Both the position numbers and the translations under genes were made by a program. From an uncultured Oscillospiraceae bacterium (lineage in GTDB: Bacteria > Bacillota > Clostridia > Oscillospirales > Oscillospiraceae): a stretch of 21,789 bases of DNA. Below, in pieces: positions 1 through 6,740 of this stretch (positions are counted from its first letter, which is position 1; each line of letters begins with the position of its first letter). A model generated the notes under the pieces. The model saw nothing but the letters and a program-made list of their open reading frames with translations. It was not told the DNA's origin and did not search any database. The stretch spans positions 1-21,789 of the forward strand of contig CATZYY010000025.1 of assembly GCA_958426425.1 (NCBI GenBank), given 5' to 3'.

Positions 1-711
1 TTCTACCACATGTTCCAGACCGTGGGCTGCAACATGCAGTTCGGCGGCGACGACCAGTGGAGCAACATGCTGGGCGGCACGGAGCTGATCCGTCGGAAGC
101 TGGGCAAGGACGCTTACGCCATGACCATCACGCTGCTTTTGAACTCCGAGGGCAAGAAGATGGGCAAGACCGCCTCCGGCGCCGTGTGGCTGGACCCCAA
201 CAAGACCTCTCCCTTCGACTTCTACCAGTACTGGCGCAACGTGGGCGACGCGGACGTGCTCAAGTGCATCCGGATGCTGACCTTCCTGCCCCTGGAGCAG
301 ATCGACGAGATGGACAGCTGGGAGGGCGCCCAGCTGAATACCGCCAAGGAGATCCTTGCCTACGAGCTGACCAAGCTGGTCCACGGCGAGGAGGAGGCCG
401 AGAAGGCCCAGACCGCCGCCCGGGCATTGTTCGGCGGCTGCGGCGACTCCGCCGACATGCCCTGCACCAAGCTCTGCCGGGAGGACTTCTCCGCCGAGGG
501 CGAGATCGATATTCTGACGCTTCTGGTCAAGTGCGGCCTTGCCGCCTCCAAGGGCGAAGCCCGGCGTCTGGTCCAGCAGGGCGGTGTCAGTGTCTGCGGA
601 CAGAAGGTGGCCGACATTGAGGCCAAGTTCTCCTGCAGTGCCTGCTGCGGCGAGGGCGCCGTCATCAAAAAGGGCAAGAAGGTCTACCACAAGGCCATTT
701 TGTCCGAATAA
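1..711 (+). CDS. tyrS: Tyrosyl-tRNA synthetase, C-terminal part (5' end outside window)
   Basis: This cytoplasmic class I aminoacyl-tRNA synthetase charges tRNA-Tyr with tyrosine. The reading frame is open from base 1, so the gene starts upstream of the window and about 236 residues remain. The fragment opens inside the catalytic Rossmann domain with the QFGGDDQWSN segment typical of bacterial TyrRS. The KMSKS-loop equivalent follows as KMGKT (nt about 168-185). An alpha-helical anticodon-binding region comes next, then a C-terminal S4-like RNA-binding domain (about nt 505-650, with ASKGEARRLVQQGGV). The TAA stop is at 709-711. The HIGH motif must lie upstream. The next gene starts 144 nt downstream, beyond a hairpin, so it is probably a separate unit. 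The identity is secure; only the N-terminus is unseen. Confidence 0.96.
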   Translation, partial: FYHMFQTVGCNMQFGGDDQWSNMLGGTELIRRKLGKDAYAMTITLLLNSEGKKMGKTASGAVWLDPNKTSPFDFYQYWRNVGDADVLKCIRMLTFLPLEQIDEMDSWEGAQLNTAKEILAYELTKLVHGEEEAEKAQTAARALFGGCGDSADMPCTKLCREDFSAEGEIDILTLLVKCGLAASKGEARRLVQQGGVSVCGQKVADIEAKFSCSACCGEGAVIKKGKKVYHKAILSE

Positions 712-734
712 GCATCCAAGAAAAGCGGGACAGA

Positions 735-757
735 CGCGGCGCCTCCGGCGCCGCGCC
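735..757 (+). terminator. GC hairpin after tyrS, possible weak terminator
   Basis: A perfect 9-bp inverted repeat (735-743 with 747-755) and a 3-nt loop lie 24 nt after the tyrS stop. The following bases contain only scattered T (CCTGTTCTG), so an intrinsic terminator is plausible but not convincing. It could also be an mRNA 3'-end stabiliser. Confidence 0.4.
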
Positions 758-855
758 TGTTCTGCCGTCTGCGGGAAATCCCCGCCGCTCCGCCGGAACG
801 GGAAGATTCACCGCTGAACCCGTATGGAAATCGTTTTCTTAAGAAAGGAACCGCC

Positions 856-2481
856 ATGATCACTGTCAACGACGTCTCATTGAACTTCTCCGGACAGACC
901 CTGTTCAAACACGTGGACCTGAAATTCGTCCCCGGCAACTGCTACGGCATCATCGGCGCCAACGGCGCCGGCAAGACCACCTTCCTGCGCATTCTCTCCG
1001 GGGACCTGGAGCCCACCACCGGCGAGGTGGTGATCTCCAAGGAGGACCGGATGTCCGTTTTGAAGCAGGACCACTTCCAGTACGACGCCTACACGGTGCT
1101 GGACACCGTCATCATGGGCAACCAGCACCTCTACGACGTCATGAAAGAGAAGGACGCCCTGTATGAGAAGGAGGACTTCTCCGATGAAGACGGTGTTCGG
1201 GCAAGCGAGCTGGAGGCGGAATTTGCCGACATGGACGGCTGGGAGGCCGAGAGCGATGTCAGCCGTCTGATCCAGGGACTGGGATTGTCCAACGATATCC
1301 TGTACAGCGAGATGAGCACCCTCACCGCCAAGGAGAAGGTGAAGGTCCTGCTGGCTCAGGCCCTGTTCGGCAAGCCCGACATCATCCTCCTGGACGAGCC
1401 CACCAACCACCTGGACATCCAGGCCATTGAGTGGCTGGAGGACTTCCTCATGGAGTGCGAGAGCCTGGTGATCGTGGTCAGCCACGACCGCCACTTCCTA
1501 AACACCGTCTGTACCAGCATCGTGGACGTGGACTACGGCGGCATCCGCATGTACGTGGGCAACTACGAGTTCTGGTACCAGTCCAGTCAGCTGATGCAGC
1601 GGATGATCAAGGACCAGAACAAGAAGAAGGAGGAGAAGATCAAGGAGCTGCAGGAATTCATCTCCCGCTTCTCCGCCAACAAATCCAAGTCCAAGCAGGC
1701 CACGGCCCGGCGGAAACTGCTGGACAAGCTGACAGTGGAGGAGATGCCCGCCTCCTCCCGGCGCTATCCCTTCGTGGGCTTTAAAATGGACCGTGAACCC
1801 GGCAAGGAAATTTTGGCGGTGGAGGGCCTTTCCAAAACCGTGGACGGTCGGAAGGTGCTGGATAACGTCTCCTTCCGGGTGAATCGTGGGGACAAGATCG
1901 CCTTTGTGGGGGAGGACGAGATTGCCAAGACCACCCTCTTCAAGATCCTCATGGAGGAGCTGGAGCCGGACGAGGGCACCTTCAAGTGGGGCACCACCAT
2001 TACCACCAGCTACTTCCCCCTGGACAACTCCGCCTTCTTCAACGACTGTGACCTGAACCTGCTGGATTGGCTTGCCCAGTACACCGGAGACACGGCAGAG
2101 GAGAGCACCGAGTCCTTCAAGCGCTCCTTCCTGGGCCGGATGCTGTTCTCCGGTGACGATGTGTTCAAGCCCGTCAAGGTCCTCTCCGGCGGCGAGAAGG
2201 TCCGGTGCATGCTCTCCCGCATGATGTTGTTCGGCTCCAACGTGCTGGTGCTGGACCAGCCCACCAACCATCTGGACCTGGAGTCCATCACCGCCGTCAA
2301 CAATGGCCTCATCGACTTCAAGGGCGTGGTCCTCTTTGCAAGCCACGACCACGAGTTCGTCCAGACCGTGGCCAACCGCATCATGGAGCTGGTGGACGGC
2401 AAACTCATCGACAAGATGTGCACCTACGACGAGTATATTGCCGGCATCAGGGAGGAGATGCTTGCCCGGATGGATGGATAA
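856..2481 (+). CDS. ABC-F family ATPase (YbiT/YkpA-like), one degenerate ATP site
   Basis: This is a 541-residue soluble protein with two ABC ATPase domains and no membrane segments. That is the ABC-F architecture, whose members act on the ribosome as translation factors or antibiotic-protection proteins. Domain 1 has Walker A GANGAGKTT (34-42), Walker B LLDEP (178-182) and an H-loop SHD. The charged inter-domain linker (about 250-310) is the P-site tRNA interaction region in ABC-F proteins. Domain 2 has signature LSGGE (443-447). Its Walker A is degenerate (GEDEIAKTT, 352-360) and its catalytic Glu is Gln (LDQP, Q468). The domain 1 signature is LTAKE (156-160). A good ribosome-binding site (AAAGGA) precedes the ATG. 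The short linker fits a housekeeping subfamily better than a resistance factor. The exact subfamily is inference. Confidence 0.93.
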   Translation: MITVNDVSLNFSGQTLFKHVDLKFVPGNCYGIIGANGAGKTTFLRILSGDLEPTTGEVVISKEDRMSVLKQDHFQYDAYTVLDTVIMGNQHLYDVMKEKDALYEKEDFSDEDGVRASELEAEFADMDGWEAESDVSRLIQGLGLSNDILYSEMSTLTAKEKVKVLLAQALFGKPDIILLDEPTNHLDIQAIEWLEDFLMECESLVIVVSHDRHFLNTVCTSIVDVDYGGIRMYVGNYEFWYQSSQLMQRMIKDQNKKKEEKIKELQEFISRFSANKSKSKQATARRKLLDKLTVEEMPASSRRYPFVGFKMDREPGKEILAVEGLSKTVDGRKVLDNVSFRVNRGDKIAFVGEDEIAKTTLFKILMEELEPDEGTFKWGTTITTSYFPLDNSAFFNDCDLNLLDWLAQYTGDTAEESTESFKRSFLGRMLFSGDDVFKPVKVLSGGEKVRCMLSRMMLFGSNVLVLDQPTNHLDLESITAVNNGLIDFKGVVLFASHDHEFVQTVANRIMELVDGKLIDKMCTYDEYIAGIREEMLARMDG

Positions 2482-2573
2482 TCCCCCTGCGTTTGTATAA
2501 AGCAAAATCACTTGCATATAGTTGCAGCGCAGTGTTTTTTGAATAGGTGAGGGGAAATTTCCCCCGAGAAACG

Positions 2574-2616
2574 AAACGCGGCAGACGAACTTTAGCAGTT
2601 CGTCTGCCGCGTTTTT
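2574..2616 (+). terminator. Strong Rho-independent terminator after the ABC-F gene
   Basis: A perfect 18-bp stem (2574-2591 with 2597-2614) and a 5-nt loop end in a run of five T. The left arm begins with AAA, so the element would also have a T run on the opposite strand. It lies 92 nt after the ABC-F stop and isolates the spoIIA operon. Confidence 0.9.
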
Positions 2617-2675
2617 GCGGATTACCCCATCCCGTGTCGTTCCGCTTCCGAAGATGGAACAGCGGCTCCCGACAG

Positions 2676-2786
2676 AATGCTGTGAGTGGTTTTCGTGAGG
2701 GAAATCAGAGACCGCCCTACATGGAATGGCGGACCTCCAGCAAAATGCTTTGGGAGGTTTTTGCGAGGGAAATCAGAGACCGCCCT
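2676..2786. repeat. 43-nt imperfect direct repeat, two copies 68 nt apart
   Basis: Copy 1 is 2676-2718 and copy 2 is 2744-2786. They are the same length with five mismatches, all in the first half; the last 22 nt (2697-2718 and 2765-2786) are identical. It is non-coding and may be a dispersed intergenic repeat family. Confidence 0.8.
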
Positions 2787-2963
2787 TCGCTACGAGCCGC
2801 CACGAAGGCACAAAATCAAGGAAACTTTTTCAGAAAATGGAGGTCAGCGGAAAGAATCCGACAAAAAAGAAAGGGACAAGCCCCTATAATGAAGGGGAAA
2901 ACCGCGCCCTGCGGGGCAATTTCTGTATTTGCCGCGGACTGCGGCGGAATGGGGGATGGAAGT

Positions 2964-3269
2964 TTGGAACTCAATGCCAAAAGTGTGGACCGGAAGCTCC
3001 TGCTGGAACTGACCGGAGATGTGGACCACCACGGGGCCCGGGACGCCCTGCGTCAGCTGGAGCTGGCGGTGGATGCGGCCCTGCCCAGTCAGCTGGTGCT
3101 GGACCTGTCCGGCGTCACCTTTATGGACAGCTCCGGCATCGCGCTGATTTTGCGGGCCCAGCAGCGGATGCAGCTGCTGGACGGCAGCGTGCTGGTGTGC
3201 AACGTGCCGCCCCAGGCCAGGCGGGTCCTGGACGCAGCCGGCATCGGCCGGCTGGTCACCATACGATAA
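2964..3269 (+). CDS. spoIIAA: SpoIIAA anti-sigma-F factor antagonist
   Basis: This STAS-domain anti-anti-sigma factor binds SpoIIAB when unphosphorylated and so frees sigma-F in the forespore. The protein has the ELTGDVDHH N-terminal signature and the FMDSSGI phosphorylation motif. The phosphorylated Ser is S57 from the start used here. I chose TTG at 2964 (101 aa) because GGGGGA lies 7 nt upstream. An in-frame ATG at 2949 would add five residues and resembles the N-terminal length of the Bacillus protein, but it has no spaced ribosome-binding site. The frame stays open much further upstream, but that part is low-complexity and does not look like protein. It is the first gene of spoIIAA-spoIIAB-sigF. 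Confidence 0.92.
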   Translation: MELNAKSVDRKLLLELTGDVDHHGARDALRQLELAVDAALPSQLVLDLSGVTFMDSSGIALILRAQQRMQLLDGSVLVCNVPPQARRVLDAAGIGRLVTIR

Positions 3270-3288
3270 ACGAGGAGGGATACATACC

Positions 3289-3738
3289 ATGAAAATCAAA
3301 GCCAACAACGAGGTAACGCTGCTTTTTCCCAGCCGCAGCGCCAACGAGGGCTTCGCCCGGGCGGCGGCTGCCTGCTTTGCCGCCCAGATGGACCCCACTC
3401 TCAATGAGCTGGAGGACATCAAAACCGCCGTCAGCGAGGCGGTGACCAACGCCATCGTCCACGCCTACCCGGAGGCCATCGGGCAGGTGCAGGTGAAGCT
3501 GCGGATCTGCCCGGACAACGTACTGGAGATCTCCGTCCGGGACCACGGCCGGGGCATCCCCGACGTGGAAAAGGCCCGGCAGCCCATGTTCACCACCGGC
3601 GGGGAGGAGCGCAGCGGCATGGGCTTCACCATCATGGAGAGTTTCATGGACCGGCTGACGGTCCGCTCCACACCGGGCCGGGGCACCACGGTGACCATGC
3701 GCAAGCGGCTGGCCCCCCGGATGAAATCTTCAAAATGA
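3289..3738 (+). CDS. spoIIAB: SpoIIAB anti-sigma-F factor / serine kinase
   Basis: This is a 149-residue GHKL-type ATPase kinase. It holds sigma-F inactive and phosphorylates SpoIIAA on its DSSG serine. The N-box is EAVTNAIVHAY (E50, N54), the G1 box is DHGRGIPD (D85-D92) and the G2 region is GMGF (110-113); together these form the Bergerat ATP site. Length matches the family (about 146 aa). The ATG has a strong GAGGAGGGA ribosome-binding site. The gene sits 19 nt after spoIIAA and overlaps sigF by 4 nt (ATGA), which suggests translational coupling so that kinase and sigma factor are made in balance. Confidence 0.97.
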   Translation: MKIKANNEVTLLFPSRSANEGFARAAAACFAAQMDPTLNELEDIKTAVSEAVTNAIVHAYPEAIGQVQVKLRICPDNVLEISVRDHGRGIPDVEKARQPMFTTGGEERSGMGFTIMESFMDRLTVRSTPGRGTTVTMRKRLAPRMKSSK

Positions 3739-4439
3739 GCGCCCAGCTGGAGCTGCTGCGGGCGGCCCAGGAGGGGGATCGGGAGGCCTGTGAGCAGGCG
3801 GTGATCGAGAACAACGGCCTGATCTGGAGCGTGGTGCGCCGGTATTACGGCCGGGGCGTGGACCCGGAGGACCTGTATCAGCTGGGGTGCCTGGGATTTT
3901 TGAAGGCTATCCAGGGCTTCGACTTCGCCTACGGAACCTGCTTTTCCACTTACGCCGTGCCCAAGATCGCCGGGGAGATCCGGCGCTTTCTCCGGGATGA
4001 CGGCGCCATCAAAGTGGGGCGCAGTCTACGGGAGCAAGCTCAAACGCTTTACACCGTCCGGCAGCGGCTGCGGCAGCAGCTGGGCCGGGAGCCGGCCCTG
4101 AGCGAGCTGTCGAAGGCCACCGGCTGGACGGCGGAGGAGATCGCCCAGGTGGACCTGGCCACAGACACGCCGGAGTCCCTCCAACGGGAGACCGCCGACG
4201 GTCTGACCCTGGAGGGCACCCTGGGCACGGAGGCTCCGGAGGAGGGCCTGGTGGAGCGGATTGCCCTGCGGGAGGCCATTGACCATCTGCCGGAAAAGGA
4301 GCGAATGACCATATTGCTGCGGTACTTCAAGGGGCTGACCCAGGACCAGACGGCCCGGATTCTGGGCGTGTCCCAGGTGCAGGTATCCCGGCTGGAGCGC
4401 CGGGGCCTGAAACGGCTGCGGGAGAGCTTCGGGCCGTAA
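3735..4439 (+). CDS. sigF: RNA polymerase sporulation sigma factor sigma-F (SpoIIAC)
   Basis: This sigma-70 family factor drives early forespore transcription. At 234 residues it has sigma region 2 (DPEDLYQLGCLGFLKAIQGF, then FSTYAVPKIAGEIRRFLRDD), region 3 (QLGREPALSELSKATGW) and region 4 with its helix-turn-helix (LTQDQTARILGVSQVQVSRLE). The start overlaps the spoIIAB stop in ATGA. The gene order is the classical spoIIA operon. The last 113 nt are also covered on the other strand by the C-terminus of the convergent TIGR03915 gene. No terminator fits between them. Confidence 0.96.
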   Translation: MSAQLELLRAAQEGDREACEQAVIENNGLIWSVVRRYYGRGVDPEDLYQLGCLGFLKAIQGFDFAYGTCFSTYAVPKIAGEIRRFLRDDGAIKVGRSLREQAQTLYTVRQRLRQQLGREPALSELSKATGWTAEEIAQVDLATDTPESLQRETADGLTLEGTLGTEAPEEGLVERIALREAIDHLPEKERMTILLRYFKGLTQDQTARILGVSQVQVSRLERRGLKRLRESFGP

Positions 4440-5184
4440 AGTGCTCCGGGCCCTGGAACTCCGTCATGGTGGCCCAGTACCGCTGGGGCATGTGGGTCCG
4501 GCGGCAGCGGGGGTTATACCGCTCCCGGATGGCCACGGTGTCGTAAAACCGCTTCCACAGCAGGCGGTAGCGGGCCTCCGCCTCCTCCGGCGGGGCCATC
4601 TGGAAGTGCTCCAGGGGCCGGATTTCCGCCCGGCCGCCGGCATAGAGCAGCACCTCGTGGTGGGTGCGGTCGTAGAGGAAGAACCGCTCCTCCCGGTAAC
4701 GGGCGGAGAAGTGGCCGCGCAGCAGGGGCAGCACCCTATTTTTCGGGGCGATTTCCCCACCCAGGACGCCTCCCAACTCCGAGAAGCGAACAAAGCCCTT
4801 GAGATTGTGGGCCTCGCTGGCCAAATGCCGCACCGCCTGCCGCAGGGGCAGCACCTCCGGGTCGGAGAGGTTCCCCAGAAACCGGGGACCCTCCTCCAGC
4901 AGCCGCCGGACCAGGCGGTACAGGTGCATCTCCTTGTCCGGCAGGCAGGTGAGAAAGCCCCGGCGCAGCAGGTCCAGGGCGTCGGGAGAGCACTTGGCCA
5001 CCTTCCGCAGCACCCGGGCGGCGTGGGTCGGGTCGGTCTCCACGGTCCGCACGGGAAAGAGCGTGATAGCAGGGTCCTCACCGCTGACCATGGCGGTGAG
5101 GACCTCTTTTTGCGCGTAGCTTTCAAAGACGCAGCAGAGGAAGCCCTCGAAGCTGCCGTCGTATTCGTAGATCATCTCGGTCAT
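4327..5184 (-). CDS. TIGR03915/DUF4130 family putative DNA metabolism protein
   Basis: This family is almost always found beside the radical SAM protein encoded just upstream and is annotated as a probable DNA metabolism protein with a uracil-DNA-glycosylase-linked history. Its biochemical role is unproven. The start chosen is ATG 5184, 6 nt after a GAGAGG ribosome-binding site and 10 nt after the radical SAM stop, giving 285 residues. Recognisable segments are YEYDGSFEGFLCCVFES near the N-terminus and NPRCRRTHMPQRYWATMTEF near the normal family end. About 40 Pro/Gly/Ala/Ser-rich residues follow, mostly encoded by the antisense of the 3' end of sigF. The tail looks like stop-codon loss and overprinting. 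It is co-regulated with the upstream genes from the LexA-box promoter. Confidence 0.88.
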   Translation of the reverse strand: MTEMIYEYDGSFEGFLCCVFESYAQKEVLTAMVSGEDPAITLFPVRTVETDPTHAARVLRKVAKCSPDALDLLRRGFLTCLPDKEMHLYRLVRRLLEEGPRFLGNLSDPEVLPLRQAVRHLASEAHNLKGFVRFSELGGVLGGEIAPKNRVLPLLRGHFSARYREERFFLYDRTHHEVLLYAGGRAEIRPLEHFQMAPPEEAEARYRLLWKRFYDTVAIRERYNPRCRRTHMPQRYWATMTEFQGPEHFTARSSPAAVSGPGAPAGIPAPGTRPESGPSGPGSAP

Positions 5185-5194
5185 GGGAAACCTC

Positions 5195-6454
5195 TCAGGC
5201 AAACAGGGACAGCTGCTCCATCTCCGGCTGGGGCAGAGCGCTCCGCTCCGCGGCGATGAGCCCCCGCAGGAGGCTGTCCGGCGTGAAGTGCAGGCCCTCG
5301 GCCATTTTGCCGGAGGCGGTGAGAAAATACTGGGCCCGCTTCATCACCACGCCCAGCCGCCTCAAGTCCTCCACCCGCAGCCGCCGGACCCGGCGGGAGG
5401 AGAGGATGCGCTTGGCGGAGACCACGCCCACGCCGGGAATCCGCAGCAGCGTCTCGTAGTCGGCGGTGTTGACCTCCACCGGGAAGAAGTCCAGGTGGCT
5501 CAGGGCCCAGGAGCACTTGGGGTCCACCAGGGGGTTGAAGTCCGGGTGGTCGTCGTCCAGCAGCTCCTCCGCCCGGAAGCCGTAAAACCGCAGGAGCCAG
5601 TCGGCCTGATAGAGCCGGTGCTCCCGCAGCAGGGGCGGCTTGGTGTCCCTGGAGGGCAGCAGGGTGTGCTCCACCACCGGCACGTAGGCGGAATAGAACA
5701 CCCGTTTGAGTTGGTATCGGTCGTACAGCCCCTGGGTCAGCCGCAGGATATGGAGGTCGGAGTCCGCCGTGGCCCCCACGATCAGCTGGGTGCTCTGTCC
5801 GGCGGGGGCGAAGCGGGGGGCGTGGCGATATTTTGTCAGCTCCTCCCGGCTCTGCCGGCCCCGGGTGCGGATCTGCCCCATGGGAGCCAAAATGGCCTGC
5901 TTGGTCTTGTCCGGGGCAAGGGCCTTCAATCCCGCCTCCGAGGGCAGTTCAATGTTGACGCTGAGCCGGTCCGCAAGGAACCCCAGCTGTTCCACCAGCT
6001 CCGGCGCCGTGCCGGGGATGGCCTTGGCGTGGATGTAGCCGTTGAAGCGGTACGTCTCCCGCAGCAGCCGCAGGCAGCGGATCATCAGCTCCGTGGTGTA
6101 GTCGGGGCTGCGCAGCACGCCGGAGGAGAGGAACAGCCCCTCGATGTAGTTGCGGCGGTAGAACTGGATGGTGAGGTCCGCTAATTCCTCAGGGGTGAAG
6201 GCGGCCCGGCGGGTGTCGTTGCTGCGGCGGTTGACGCAGTACTTGCAGTCGTACACGCAGCAGTTGGTCATCAGGACCTTTAAAAGGCTCACGCATCGCC
6301 CGTCGGCGGAGAAGGAGTGGCAGCAGCCGGCCACGGAGGTGGAGGTGTTGCCGATGTACCCCTTCCGGGAGACCCGGTCCCCGCCGCTGGAGGTGCAGGC
6401 GGCGTCGTATTTAGCGGCGTCCGTCAGGAGCTCCAGCTTGTCCAGAACGTCCAT
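5195..6454 (-). CDS. Radical SAM putative DNA modification/repair protein (TIGR03916-like)
   Basis: This 419-residue radical SAM enzyme has the cluster motif CX3CX2C at C66/C70/C73 (CVYDCKYC). A C-terminal helix-hairpin-helix (LLRIPGVGVVSAKRIL) suggests DNA binding. The N-terminus (MDVLDKLELLTDAAKYDAAC) and the conserved SVNIELPSE segment fit the family annotated as putative DNA modification/repair. The substrate is unknown. The ATG is 1 nt after the stop of the 41-residue ORF and has no good ribosome-binding site of its own, so translation is probably coupled to that ORF. The TIGR03915 partner follows by 10 nt. Transcription comes from a promoter with three LexA boxes, which supports a DNA-damage role. 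Confidence 0.92.
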   Translation of the reverse strand: MDVLDKLELLTDAAKYDAACTSSGGDRVSRKGYIGNTSTSVAGCCHSFSADGRCVSLLKVLMTNCCVYDCKYCVNRRSNDTRRAAFTPEELADLTIQFYRRNYIEGLFLSSGVLRSPDYTTELMIRCLRLLRETYRFNGYIHAKAIPGTAPELVEQLGFLADRLSVNIELPSEAGLKALAPDKTKQAILAPMGQIRTRGRQSREELTKYRHAPRFAPAGQSTQLIVGATADSDLHILRLTQGLYDRYQLKRVFYSAYVPVVEHTLLPSRDTKPPLLREHRLYQADWLLRFYGFRAEELLDDDHPDFNPLVDPKCSWALSHLDFFPVEVNTADYETLLRIPGVGVVSAKRILSSRRVRRLRVEDLRRLGVVMKRAQYFLTASGKMAEGLHFTPDSLLRGLIAAERSALPQPEMEQLSLFA

Positions 6455-6455
6455 G

Positions 6456-6581
6456 TTACCGGCAGGCGGCCCGGCGATGGGCGTGCCGGGCGGGACGCTC
6501 GATGGCGTCGATGACGCGGAACAGCTGGGCGGTCATGTACACCACGCCCACCAGAATGAAAAACATCGTCCAACCGGTCAT
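6456..6581 (-). CDS. 41-residue single-pass membrane micropeptide, SOS-controlled leader ORF
   Basis: This small ORF starts at ATG 6581 behind a near-perfect ribosome-binding site (AAGGAGG, 6590-6596, minus strand) and ends at TAA 6456-6458, 1 nt before the radical SAM start. The N-terminal half (MTGWTMFFILVGVVYMTAQLF) is one hydrophobic membrane segment. The C-terminal half is basic and rich in Arg, His and Ala. It is the first cistron behind the LexA-box promoter, with a predicted 5' leader of about 32 nt. I do not recognise the family. It could be only a translation-coupling leader. It could also be a functional SOS micropeptide, since SOS genes in other bacteria include small single-pass membrane proteins (SidA in Caulobacter, TisB in E. 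coli). That comparison is by logic, not homology. Confidence 0.68.
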   Translation of the reverse strand: MTGWTMFFILVGVVYMTAQLFRVIDAIERPARHAHRRAACR

Positions 6582-6600
6582 GGGAAATTCCTCCTTCATA

Positions 6601-6612
6601 GAACTCTTGTTC
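6601..6612. promoter_or_regulatory. LexA (SOS) box 1, at the predicted transcription start
   Basis: GAACTCTTGTTC is a perfect match to the Firmicutes LexA/DinR core GAAC-N4-GTTC. It lies just downstream of the -10 element, over the predicted start site, where LexA would block initiation. Confidence 0.85.
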
Positions 6613-6619
6613 GAGTATC

Positions 6620-6648
6620 AGTATAACTCGAACAACCGTTCCTGTCAA
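6620..6648 (-). promoter_or_regulatory. Sigma-A promoter of the SOS cassette
   Basis: On the minus strand a perfect -35 TTGACA (6643-6648) and a -10 TATACT (6620-6625) are separated by exactly 17 nt. Transcription would start near 6613 and run left into the micropeptide, radical SAM and TIGR03915 genes. A LexA-type dyad fills the spacer. Confidence 0.9.
6630..6641. promoter_or_regulatory. LexA (SOS) box 2, inside the promoter spacer
   Basis: GAACAACCGTTC is a perfect GAAC-N4-GTTC dyad, with the flanking CG...CC bases also close to the extended consensus. It sits between the -35 and -10 hexamers. Confidence 0.88.
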
Positions 6649-6657
6649 GAGAAAATC

Positions 6658-6669
6658 GAACAAAAATTC
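6658..6669. promoter_or_regulatory. LexA box 3, imperfect, upstream of the -35
   Basis: GAACAAAAATTC matches the GAAC-N4-GTTC core with one changed base and is extended to a TCGAA...TTCGA dyad. It lies 9 nt upstream of the -35 element. Confidence 0.6.
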
Positions 6670-6675
6670 GATCAA

Positions 6676-6703
6676 TAAAAAACCGCCGCCCTGTGGGCGG
6701 CGG
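6676..6703 (-). terminator. Rho-independent terminator for leftward transcription
   Basis: A 9-bp GC stem (6683-6691 with 6695-6703) and a 3-nt loop are followed on the minus strand by TTTTTTATT. It would stop transcripts from the rhodanese gene before they enter the LexA-controlled promoter. Confidence 0.88.
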
Positions 6704-6740
6704 CTGGAGAATCGAGGCTATTTGGTACGGAAGCTCCCTC

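Larger units (their letters stand above)
2482..2963. other. Intergenic region between the ABC-F gene and spoIIAA
   Basis: This stretch of about 480 nt has no gene I can support; reading frames through it lack ribosome-binding sites and recognisable sequence. It holds a 14-bp perfect palindrome (GGGGAAATTTCCCC, 2551-2564), a strong intrinsic terminator (2574-2616) and a 43-nt imperfect direct repeat (2676-2718 and 2744-2786). The spoIIA promoter must lie somewhere after 2616. I could not fit a convincing sigma-H or sigma-A site. Confidence 0.6.

Noticed and set aside
2870..2894. TATAAT at 2885-2890 and a sigma-H-like AGGGACAA...GAAG pair upstream of spoIIAA
   Set aside because: The TATAAT has no -35 partner at 16-18 nt, and the sigma-H-like boxes are too close together and mismatched. 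I cannot name the spoIIA promoter.
4441..5259. 272-residue plus-strand frame opposite the TIGR03915 gene
   Set aside because: Mirror frame of GC-rich coding DNA; the minus-strand protein has clear family sequence.
6424..6675. 83-residue minus-strand frame across the SOS promoter
   Set aside because: It runs through the promoter and LexA boxes, has no ribosome-binding site, and is out of frame with the well-supported 41-residue ORF.
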